Origin: an uncultured Candidatus Melainabacteria bacterium
GTDB taxonomy: Bacteria > Cyanobacteriota > Vampirovibrionia > LMEP-6097
Assembly: GCA_937927525.1 (NCBI GenBank)
Contig: CALBDR010000502.1
Span: forward strand, 1-7,301
Direction of reading: 5' to 3'
DNA: 7,301 nucleotides
The translations under genes and the position numbers were made by a program. The notes below the pieces were generated by a model that was given only the letters and a program-made list of their open reading frames with translations, was not told the DNA's origin and ran no database searches. Positions 1-5,959 of this stretch are shown here, one piece after another. Numbering within the stretch: the stretch's first letter is position 1; every line of letters starts with the position of its first letter.

Positions 1-24
1 TTGCTTCTGAATATTATTTGTCAT
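1..24 (-). CDS. Possible start of a downstream minus-strand gene (partial)
   Basis: An ATG on the minus strand at 24-22 opens a frame (MTNNIQKQ) that runs off the left edge of the window. It lies 29 bases beyond the stop of the preceding minus-strand frame, so it could be the next gene in the same direction. There is no convincing Shine-Dalgarno sequence: the nearest purine stretch is a short GGG. Only eight codons are visible, so no function can be suggested and the frame may be fortuitous. Confidence 0.22.
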
Positions 25-36
25 AATCCCATTATA

Positions 37-52
37 CCTTACAAAAGTAAGG
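37..52 (-). terminator. Small hairpin just after a minus-strand stop codon
   Basis: A perfect 6-bp stem (CCTTAC/GTAAGG) with a four-base loop lies one base beyond the TAA at 54-56 on the minus strand. Its position suits a transcript end, but the stem is short and no T-run follows on the minus strand. It may be a weak or processed 3' end, or chance. Confidence 0.25.
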
Positions 53-53
53 A

Positions 54-362
54 TTAGTGGTTTTTTGGACTATTTGGGGCTGCTTGAGGGGGTATCATAA
101 AATCTTTAGTCTCGTTAACTATGTATTCTAAGTTATTTAAAAACTCTTCATCACCTTTAGTATCATTTGTGAATAATTCTCGATGATGTGAAATTAGTTC
201 ATGTATGATTTTTTGCTCTAAATCCGAGTAGGGAGAAAGAATCTGCCCAATTCTTGCTGTATTCTCTAGCTGGTTTGATGTGAATAGGGAACTGTAAAGT
301 CTCTCAAATTCACTTTTGCCTGTGGGGTTCTGGGCTCTATTACTAGGGTGTAGCTTTTTTGA
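54..362 (-). pseudogene. Detached C-terminal tail of the 343-1758 gene, in the +1 frame
   Basis: This minus-strand frame is open from just inside the TAA at 363-365 to the TAA at 54-56, about 102 codons. It contains no ATG, GTG or TTG until a Met only 14 residues from the end, so it is unlikely to be an independent gene. From the stop of the upstream gene it would add 97 residues, beginning PSNRAQNPTG. Its sequence is charged and helix-like (FERLY, DLEQKIIHELISHHREL, DEEFLNNLEYIVNE) and ends in a Pro/Asn-rich tail. The composition looks native, like a real protein end. The two frames can be joined only between about 343 and 362, which contains an A6 run (T355-360 on the plus strand) and a CCC. 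A one-base insertion there would explain the split. Alternatives are an assembly error, programmed +1 frameshifting, or a separate gene using a rare start codon. Confidence 0.6.
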
Positions 363-1758
363 TTACTTTGTCTACTCCTTTAGCAATCGTAATAACATCA
401 ACGCTAACTCCAGTAAGTCCTTGATCAATAATGATTAGAGTTGTATTTCCAGTAGGAGTGAAACCCGTATTTTGTTTTTTGAAATCATCAATAGATTTGC
501 TTCCATTGTCAAATTCTTGGATAGCTACAATTTCTTTACTTGAAGATGCACCTACTGGTGGTAAATAATATAATCCGTGAGGCTTACCATTGATAACTGC
601 TTTGAACATATTTATTTCATCATTATTAGTAGGTGTTCCTTCTTTTGCAACTGCAATGTTAGCAACTTCAAAAGGTATTCTATCAGGCTCTGAGGTTTTA
701 GCTGTTTCTAAAAAAGATAGAATATTTTCTCTTCTCTTAGCTTGAGACCTTGTGTCTGATGATGCAACATATGGATTGTTTTTGTTAGCTTCAATTTGTT
801 TACTTATTTCAGAACCACTTGTATCACCAGAAACCTTTGGAGCTTGTCCCTTAACTTGATTTGCTTTGTTTGTATTGTCCTGAGCAAACTGAGCAAAAGA
901 AGTCTTAAGGTCTGCAATAGTTTTCCCTGGTGTTACCAGTCTCTCTATTGCTTGTTCTCCTCCATCTGCAAAGGTATTGTACTGGTTTCCTGTAGCCATG
1001 TCAAAACCTCCAAGTGCAAGTGAAGCTAATGTACCAAGAGCTGATACTCCAATTCCAGTATACTTAACTGTTCCCACAACCCCTCTGACTAATTTATTCG
1101 GAGCTTTTATATTCGTTTTTGATACATCAATTTTCTTTGCTAAAAGATCAAATTCATAACTAAGTTTTGCTTGATCTGGATTTGAGCTTAAACCGTTCTC
1201 GCTACCTTCTGCTTTAATTGCAGTTGCAATGGAGCTTAGAACTTTTTGCATTCCTTTACCATCACTGATAATTTCTTTCCACTCTGCTTCAGCTTTAACT
1301 CCCTTCATAAGCTGTGGTAAGTCAGCATCTTTACCTTTCATTAGTGGTGACTGTATTATTTGTGCAGATAATTCATCTGGACTATTAATAAAAGCAGGGA
1401 TAACAATTCTCATAATATCAGCAGTTAGATTTATGCTGTTTGTATCTAATGGAGCTTCATAGTCATTTAGATGTATATTTACTAGCTCTGCATTTATTTT
1501 ATTAAATAAAGTGTTGCTCTGATGTTCACCAGTCGTATCATCTATTTTAGCTAGTTCAGCTTCAGTTACTAAACCGTCTGGTCCGACTTCTATTTTATAT
1601 TCAGGCTCACTCATCAGCGTACGAACTAATGCTAAATTCTCATCTGTAAATGGTGCGTTGAGAATTTTTTCTGCTGCACTTGGCTTTTTCCCTTTTTTAG
1701 CATTTACTGGTGTTGCTACCAATGTATTAGTAGTAGAAGTATTATTTACTGGTTTCAT
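343..1758 (-). CDS. Uncharacterised 471-residue protein, probably truncated at its C-terminus by a frameshift
   Basis: I do not recognise this family. The ATG at 1758 is the first in frame and begins the long open stretch, but no clear Shine-Dalgarno sequence precedes it. There is no Sec signal peptide: the N-terminus (about residues 1-34) is polar, Asn/Thr-rich and then Lys-rich (AKKGKKPSAAEK). Residues 57-68 resemble a degenerate EF-hand loop (E57, D61, G62, V64, E68), too weak to call calcium binding. Residues about 225-256 form the one marked hydrophobic Gly/Ala-rich segment (GVSALGTLASLALGG), which could be a single membrane-spanning or membrane-inserting helix. Around it the protein is mostly soluble and helix-rich. 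Residues 300-345 are Ser/Asn/Lys-rich and likely disordered. A more ordered end (NIAVAKEG, KAVINGKPHGLYYLPP) follows. The frame stops at KKATP, but 97 further codons continue in the +1 frame. It is divergent from the 1940 gene across a 181-bp spacer. An exported or effector-like protein is possible, as inference only. Confidence 0.8.
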   Translation of the reverse strand: MKPVNNTSTTNTLVATPVNAKKGKKPSAAEKILNAPFTDENLALVRTLMSEPEYKIEVGPDGLVTEAELAKIDDTTGEHQSNTLFNKINAELVNIHLNDYEAPLDTNSINLTADIMRIVIPAFINSPDELSAQIIQSPLMKGKDADLPQLMKGVKAEAEWKEIISDGKGMQKVLSSIATAIKAEGSENGLSSNPDQAKLSYEFDLLAKKIDVSKTNIKAPNKLVRGVVGTVKYTGIGVSALGTLASLALGGFDMATGNQYNTFADGGEQAIERLVTPGKTIADLKTSFAQFAQDNTNKANQVKGQAPKVSGDTSGSEISKQIEANKNNPYVASSDTRSQAKRRENILSFLETAKTSEPDRIPFEVANIAVAKEGTPTNNDEINMFKAVINGKPHGLYYLPPVGASSSKEIVAIQEFDNGSKSIDDFKKQNTGFTPTGNTTLIIIDQGLTGVSVDVITIAKGVDKVIKKATP

Positions 1759-1939
1759 GATCTATATAAGATACATATTACAAAAATTTGATAGATAATT
1801 TTAAGATTCGGTAAATACTTAATGAAATTTATATATTTACGCATTCTATTTTGTATTAAAATAATATTTACAGATTTTTTGATTCTTTATCAAAAATAAT
1901 AATGTATTACCTTATATTAACCAAAGAGAATATAAAATT
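1759..1939. promoter_or_regulatory. AT-rich divergent intergenic region
   Basis: This 181-bp spacer separates two divergently transcribed genes and must hold both promoters unless they lie inside genes. It is extremely AT-rich, so many weak -10-like strings occur in both directions and I cannot choose one with confidence. On the plus side, a TTGATT at 1879-1884 and a TATTAC at 1905-1910 preceded by TG are candidates, but their 20-base spacing is poor. A purine-rich AAGAGA at 1924-1929 is the likely ribosome-binding site for the ATG at 1940. No comparable site precedes the minus-strand ATG at 1758. Confidence 0.4.
1876..1896. promoter_or_regulatory. 8-bp dyad in the divergent spacer (possible operator)
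   Basis: A perfect inverted repeat, TTTTTGAT and ATCAAAAA around a five-base centre (TCTTT), lies about 45 bases upstream of the ATG at 1940. It overlaps the TTGATT that could act as a -35 element. It could be a regulator-binding site or an mRNA hairpin. In such AT-rich sequence an 8-bp dyad may also be chance. Confidence 0.25.
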
Positions 1940-3703
1940 ATGACTTCAGTAAATATTACACCGCCTAGCCCACCTGAAATAACAATTAAAGGTAAATATA
2001 CAGACCGAGGTATGGGGCTTGGACCTACAGAAGTGAAAAAAGCTAAGAATATACTTTTAGCATTACCAACTAACAATAAAAATCAGGTAGCAGTTCCTGT
2101 ATTCAAGGAACAGAAAAAAGGTGGACATTTATTAGGTATCGCATTAATCCCAAAAGCAGTGATTAGTAATATTGAAGAAGGCGGTAAAATGAATCGTCTT
2201 AAAAGAAAGCAGGATTTTATTAGCGCAACTTTTGTTGAAACTAATCCAGATGGTGATTTCTCATCATCAGGTCCTAGATTTAAAAGGCTTGATGTAAAAG
2301 ATTTATTAAACCCGCCCCTTTTTGCAAAGGATGTGTTTGATTCTGTTGTTAATGATGATAAGCTTTCTGTTGAAAATGTTACTAAACAACAAATTAAATC
2401 ACAGAAAGCTGAAGCAAGAAATGTCCAACAAGTAATACTTCAGCCACATAATCCTATTATTCCAGGTAATAATGTCGCAACTGAAGGAACAGATCACCAG
2501 AATCAAATGTACCAAATTGCTGCAGAAGAAGCTTTAAAAGCTAATGGCAATATTGTAAGTCTGGTTGCTGATTTAACCAATGGTTCTACCGACCCTAAGC
2601 TTAATGCAATCCTTAATAATCAATCTGAATTAGAAGGAATTATAAATGATGCTTTATATAGAATTGTGGATAAAACTCAAGGATATAATGGACAAGAAAA
2701 CATGAAAATGTTAACAGAAAATCAAGCTCAAGCTTTAAGAGAAAGTTTAAATGTTTTTTCACAACAGGTTGATGAGGCTAAGAATTTAATTAGAGCTAAA
2801 TTCCCTGATGCGAAATTTAGTGACGATCCTATTCCAGCTCCTACAGTCTCTATTGCTGATTCTGGTACTGATGTACAGAATAGTAATTACGGTAAAGCTG
2901 TGAATAAATTAGAAATTTATAATACTCAGCTTGATAAATTTGAAAATTCATTAACAGGTATGTCTGAGGCTGAATTAAATCAAGCTAAGGAAAATTTAGC
3001 TAAGTATTTAAAGAATATAAATACAGCAGAATCTAAAAAAGTTAAGCTCATAAATATTAAGAAAGTTATATCAGAGAATGCTACGAATCAATTGTTGTCA
3101 GATGCTCAAGCTCAAGAATTAAGTGGTTCTGTGAATGATTTAGAAAAGCGATTTGCAGATATTGATAAGAATATTGATCAGTTAATTGCTGATGCAAAAT
3201 CAACTCCAGTGACTCCACCACCACCGTCGCCAACGACTATAACTGTTACACCTGTAACTAGTGATGATGATGTTGATGGTAGTAGTACTCCAGTAACTCC
3301 ACCACCACCTCCACCTTTACCTGTAACACCTACTGTTACAACGACTGTTACACCTGTAACTAGTGACCCTGTAGCTGATTTTGCAACAGCTATTGAGCCT
3401 GAGCTTACAATTCTAAATACTGACTCTAGTTCATTAGAGGAAAGAATGGAAGCTATAGTTCAGCTAGCACAGAAATTAAGCTCTGCTCCTAATGGTTTTG
3501 ATTTTAAAGATCAAGCTTTTGGCGATACCATAGATAATGGTACCAAACCTGTAATGGATGAAGTTCTTAGAATTATGAAGAAATTTACTGATGCTGGAAA
3601 TAATCCTGCAGCCCTAGAAGATAGTGAAAAAACTTTTGCTGGTAAAGCTAAAGGTCCTTACAAGGGTGCAATGGAAGTCATTGATGCTTTAAGAAACTCT
3701 TAA
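1940..3703 (+). CDS. Uncharacterised 587-residue protein with helical regions and a duplicated Pro/Thr-rich linker
   Basis: I do not recognise this family. The ATG at 1940 follows AAGAGA with a ten-base gap, which supports the start. There is no signal peptide or membrane segment. The N-terminus is Pro-rich (TPPSPPE, residues 7-13). Residues about 15-130 are mixed and could be a small folded domain. Residues about 185-420 are strongly helical and coiled-coil-like, with many Gln/Glu/Lys/Leu residues (NQAQALRESLNVFSQQVDEAKNLI, split around 260-285; QLDKFENSL; LEKRFADIDKNIDQLIADA). Residues 421-476 are a low-complexity linker with two TPVTPPPP blocks and two TVTPVTSD blocks. Residues about 477-587 form a second helical domain (LEERMEAIVQLAQKL, VMDEVLRIMKKF). 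Poly-proline followed by LP can bind profilin, EVH1 or SH3 modules in host-directed proteins, but no WH2 or other actin-binding motif is visible. It is closed by its own terminator, so it is probably monocistronic. A secreted, host-interacting or surface role is only inference. Confidence 0.85.
   Translation: MTSVNITPPSPPEITIKGKYTDRGMGLGPTEVKKAKNILLALPTNNKNQVAVPVFKEQKKGGHLLGIALIPKAVISNIEEGGKMNRLKRKQDFISATFVETNPDGDFSSSGPRFKRLDVKDLLNPPLFAKDVFDSVVNDDKLSVENVTKQQIKSQKAEARNVQQVILQPHNPIIPGNNVATEGTDHQNQMYQIAAEEALKANGNIVSLVADLTNGSTDPKLNAILNNQSELEGIINDALYRIVDKTQGYNGQENMKMLTENQAQALRESLNVFSQQVDEAKNLIRAKFPDAKFSDDPIPAPTVSIADSGTDVQNSNYGKAVNKLEIYNTQLDKFENSLTGMSEAELNQAKENLAKYLKNINTAESKKVKLINIKKVISENATNQLLSDAQAQELSGSVNDLEKRFADIDKNIDQLIADAKSTPVTPPPPSPTTITVTPVTSDDDVDGSSTPVTPPPPPPLPVTPTVTTTVTPVTSDPVADFATAIEPELTILNTDSSSLEERMEAIVQLAQKLSSAPNGFDFKDQAFGDTIDNGTKPVMDEVLRIMKKFTDAGNNPAALEDSEKTFAGKAKGPYKGAMEVIDALRNS
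3203..3366 (+). repeat. Imperfect in-gene duplication encoding the Pro/Thr linker
   Basis: ACTCCAGTGACTCCACCACC at 3203 recurs with one change at 3287. The 23-base stretch at 3242-3264 recurs exactly at 3344-3366. The starts are 84 bases apart and the ends 102, so the second copy is longer by six codons, mostly extra Pro and Val/Thr. All changes keep the frame, giving two TPVTPPPP...TVTPVTSD units. This is typical of slippage-prone low-complexity linkers, whose length may vary between strains. Confidence 0.8.
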
Positions 3704-3729
3704 AATAAATTTATAGACTTGTAACTATT

Positions 3730-3760
3730 AAAGCCTGGATTTAGTTTTCCAGGCTTTTTA
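3730..3760 (+). terminator. Intrinsic terminator of the 1940-3703 gene
   Basis: A 9-bp perfect stem (AAAGCCTGG/CCAGGCTTT) with a ten-base loop begins 26 bases after the TAA and runs into a T-tract (CTTTTTA). The GC-rich stem core followed by U's is the classical Rho-independent form. It separates this gene from the one beginning at 3896. Confidence 0.88.
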
Positions 3761-3895
3761 TGCTTAAATCCTTGGTATTGCTTTGTATATGGTTATGCTT
3801 TGGTTAAGAAATTAAAAAATGATTATCAAATTATTTGGTGATGCGCCATTCTATAGGGTACAGGGGGTACAACAAAAAGATAAGGACATAAAAAG
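3761..3895 (+). promoter_or_regulatory. Leader and probable promoter region of the 3896 gene
   Basis: A promoter is expected here because a terminator lies upstream. Candidate pairs are TTGGTA (3772-3777) with TATGCT (3794-3799), spacing 16, and TTGGTT (3800-3805) with TATCAA (3824-3829), spacing 18. Both are imperfect. Closer to the gene is a G-rich patch unusual for this DNA: GGGTACA occurs twice, at 3856-3862 and 3865-3871. It directly follows ATTCTATAGGG (3848-3858), which matches part of the insertion-sequence end further right. A good Shine-Dalgarno sequence, AAGGAC at 3882-3887, is placed eight bases before the ATG. Confidence 0.4.
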
Positions 3896-5794
3896 ATGAG
3901 TACAAGAGAATTAAGTAATATAATTGGTTCAGAAAACTACTATACACAAGTTGCTAAGTCTAAGGTAATGATAGACGATGGTAATGGTGGATCTAAAGAG
4001 GCAACAGCTTATGTTGCTAGGATTGACAAGGCAGAAAATCCAGACTTAGTAGGTACTTATACTGTTATCACAACTAGTAAGGGAGACCAGGGTAACGAAA
4101 CTGACATGTTCGTCGGTAAATCTCAAGGGGAAGCCTTAAATTTATTGAAAAAATTGCAGACAGAAAATGTTACAGCTAAAACTAAATCTTATTCTGATGC
4201 TACACCACTTCAAAAGGATCCTACTACAAATAAAGTTATTGATGTTACGCCAGCTGATAAAGAATGGAAAACTGTTGCAGCAAATACGTATACCGATCCA
4301 ACTACAAGTACAAGTTTAAATTATTGGGAAAACTTAGCAACGGAGTTTAACCAGAATGCTAAACCTGAAGTGAAAGGAACAAATTTAACAGAGACTAAAA
4401 GTGGTGATACTACTACTAGAACATTACCGGACCCTTCTTCAAATATCGAAGTGAGCTTTGACGAAACTCTTCAAAACCCTGAAGGTCTTGAACTATGGGA
4501 TGTAGATAAGAATACAAAAGTTTCAGCTAACGTTACATTAACTGATAACGATAAAGGTGTTCCAAATAGTAAAGTCGTAGTTGACCCTAATGCAGACTTA
4601 CCAGCAGGTAATTATGAACTTAGAAACTCCGGTGGAGCTAAGCTAGCAGATGTAGCTGTTACTCCTAATGCAGTTACAACTAAGGTAACAAACTTTAATG
4701 TACCTTCCTCTGACCTTGATGCACCTACTATTAACACTGCTTCAAGTACAAGTGGTAACCAAGTTGAAGTTGGATCAAATATTCAATTAAAAGTAGATGA
4801 TGCAAGTGACTTAGATATCCCTAAGGGAGAATTAGATAAGATTCAGTTACTAGATTCATCTGATAAGCCAGTAGCTGGTAAGGTAACAATGGATGGAAAT
4901 GGCTTAATTCAATTTGATCCAGATAACGACTTAGCAGCAGGTCAGAAGTATACACTTAAGGTGCCAGCAAATGTGATTAAAGATAAGCATGGTAACAAGA
5001 TCGATAGTGAGCAAACCCTTCAGTTTACTACTAAGGCTGCTCCTTCAACGAAGGAAAATGATGCACCTACTATTAATTTAGGTTCAAGTACAAGTGGTGA
5101 CCAAGTTGAAGTTGGATCAAATATTCAATTAAAAGTAGAGGATGCAAGTGGTTTAGATATTCCTCAGACAGAATTAGATAAGATTCAGTTACTAGATTCA
5201 TCTGATAAGCCAGTAGCTGGTAAGGTAACAATGGATGGAAATGGCTTAATTCAATTTGATCCAGATAACGACTTAGCAGCAGGTCAGAAGTATACACTTA
5301 AGGTGCCAGCAAATGTGATTAAAGATAAGCATGGTAACAAGATCGATAGTGAGCAAACCCTTCAGTTTACTACTAAGGCTGCTCCTTCAGGGTCTAAATC
5401 TACCGACGCTATCAATTTTGATATTACTAGCCAGGATAACGGTGATGGAGATGCCTACGCTGAATTCTTAGCTGCTGATGGGAAAATAACGATTCCATTT
5501 AATCAAAACATTACTATTGGTAATAATACTCCAGCAGAAATTAAAAAGCATATAAAAATTGCAAGATATGATAAAGATGCAACAACTTCTAAGGGAGACT
5601 TAGCACCTGATGACTTTACTGTTAGAATAGTTGATGGTGATAAAGTCGAGATTACAATTACAAATGAGAGTGTAATCGCTGCCTCTGACATCTATATCCC
5701 TATCTTTGCAACTAACTCTGTTGTAGGTGAATCAGGGCAGAAAAATGCGCTTGAACTTAAGCCTAAATTCCAAGCTGATGTTGCAGATTTTTAA
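3896..5794 (+). CDS. Multi-domain bacterial Ig-like (Big_5/SbsA-like) protein, 632 residues
   Basis: The ATG at 3896 follows AAGGAC at proper spacing, so the start is well supported. There is no Sec signal peptide and no membrane anchor. Residues 1-165 are an unrecognised N-terminal part (TAYVARIDKAENPDLVGTYT). Residues about 175-256 look like a diverged Ig-like domain (NIEVSFDETL, VVVDPNADLPAGNYEL). Residues 275-384 and 389-498 are two near-identical Big_5-type domains with the family pattern: QLKV strand, KIQLLDSSDKPV, LIQFDPDNDLAAGQKYTLKV, then VIKDKHGNKI and LQFTT. Only seven of 110 residues differ between them. Residues about 503-632 seem to be a further beta-rich domain (KITIPFNQNI, KVEITITNESV) preceded by DNGDGD (514-519), which could bind calcium. 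Big_5 domains are generally stalk or spacer modules in extracellular and surface proteins, so an exported adhesin-like or surface role is likely. The export route is not evident: the C-terminus lacks a beta-barrel, an LPXTG motif or RTX repeats. A strong terminator follows, so it is probably its own transcription unit. Confidence 0.88.
   Translation: MSTRELSNIIGSENYYTQVAKSKVMIDDGNGGSKEATAYVARIDKAENPDLVGTYTVITTSKGDQGNETDMFVGKSQGEALNLLKKLQTENVTAKTKSYSDATPLQKDPTTNKVIDVTPADKEWKTVAANTYTDPTTSTSLNYWENLATEFNQNAKPEVKGTNLTETKSGDTTTRTLPDPSSNIEVSFDETLQNPEGLELWDVDKNTKVSANVTLTDNDKGVPNSKVVVDPNADLPAGNYELRNSGGAKLADVAVTPNAVTTKVTNFNVPSSDLDAPTINTASSTSGNQVEVGSNIQLKVDDASDLDIPKGELDKIQLLDSSDKPVAGKVTMDGNGLIQFDPDNDLAAGQKYTLKVPANVIKDKHGNKIDSEQTLQFTTKAAPSTKENDAPTINLGSSTSGDQVEVGSNIQLKVEDASGLDIPQTELDKIQLLDSSDKPVAGKVTMDGNGLIQFDPDNDLAAGQKYTLKVPANVIKDKHGNKIDSEQTLQFTTKAAPSGSKSTDAINFDITSQDNGDGDAYAEFLAADGKITIPFNQNITIGNNTPAEIKKHIKIARYDKDATTSKGDLAPDDFTVRIVDGDKVEITITNESVIAASDIYIPIFATNSVVGESGQKNALELKPKFQADVADF
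4718..5389 (+). repeat. Tandem 342-bp duplication encoding two Ig-like domains
   Basis: The unit starting at 4718 recurs at 5060, an exact offset of 342 bases (114 codons), in frame. The last 220 bases of each copy (4828-5047 and 5170-5389) are identical, including synonymous positions. The first 110 bases of each copy carry scattered changes. A spacer of four codons (TKEN) lies between the copies. The contrast between a diverged 5' part and a perfect 3' part suggests recent duplication or gene conversion rather than conservation by protein selection alone. Confidence 0.95.
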
Positions 5795-5828
5795 TTAAAA
5801 GTACTCTTCTATACATGATAAAAAGTTG

Positions 5829-5868
5829 AAAATATAGTTGAACCGTTTAAAGTTCAACTATATTTTTT
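5829..5868 (+). terminator. Strong intrinsic terminator after the Ig-like gene
   Basis: A perfect 15-bp stem (left arm 5829-5843, right arm 5852-5866) with an eight-base loop is followed by further T's. The core GTTGAAC/GTTCAAC is flanked by A/T pairs. It lies about 35 bases after the TAA at 5792-5794. On the minus strand the stem is followed within a few bases by TTTTT, so it could also stop transcription coming leftward from the right-hand minus-strand gene and the insertion sequence. Confidence 0.88.
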
Positions 5869-5881
5869 GAGTTTTGGTTTT

Positions 5882-5908
5882 ATAAACTGCCCCTATAGAA
5901 TTGACTTG
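5882..5908 (+). repeat. Left terminal inverted repeat of the insertion sequence
   Basis: These 27 bases, beginning ATAAACTGCCCC and ending TTGACTTG, are the exact reverse complement of 6869-6895. Identity ends abruptly at 5909, as expected for a transposase-recognised end. A related motif, TGACCCCT, occurs just inside at about 5917-5924 and could be a subterminal binding site. Confidence 0.95.
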
Positions 5909-5930
5909 CGGAAAAATGACCCCTGAAAAT

Positions 5931-5955
5931 TTAATTCTCCTTGAAAGAGAATTAA
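5931..5955 (+). promoter_or_regulatory. Hairpin covering the transposase ribosome-binding site
   Basis: TTAATTCTC (5931-5939) pairs perfectly with GAGAATTAA (5947-5955) around a seven-base loop. The right arm contains the purine-rich GAGA that is the best Shine-Dalgarno candidate for the ATG at 5960. In RNA reading in from outside the element, this structure should hide the ribosome-binding site. This is a known way for insertion sequences to limit transposase made from neighbouring promoters. Its role here is inferred from position. Confidence 0.55.
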
Positions 5956-5959
5956 GAGT

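Noticed and set aside
796..1462. Plus-strand open frames at 796-1023, 977-1159 and 1229-1462
   Set aside because: They lie wholly inside the long minus-strand gene, overlap one another and have Cys/Ser/Leu-rich, non-protein-like composition. They are antisense shadows.
5073..5691. Minus-strand open frames at 5073-5297 and 5503-5691
   Set aside because: They are antisense to the Ig-like gene, whose in-frame repeat and domain pattern show the real coding strand. The first exists largely because it spans the repeated DNA.
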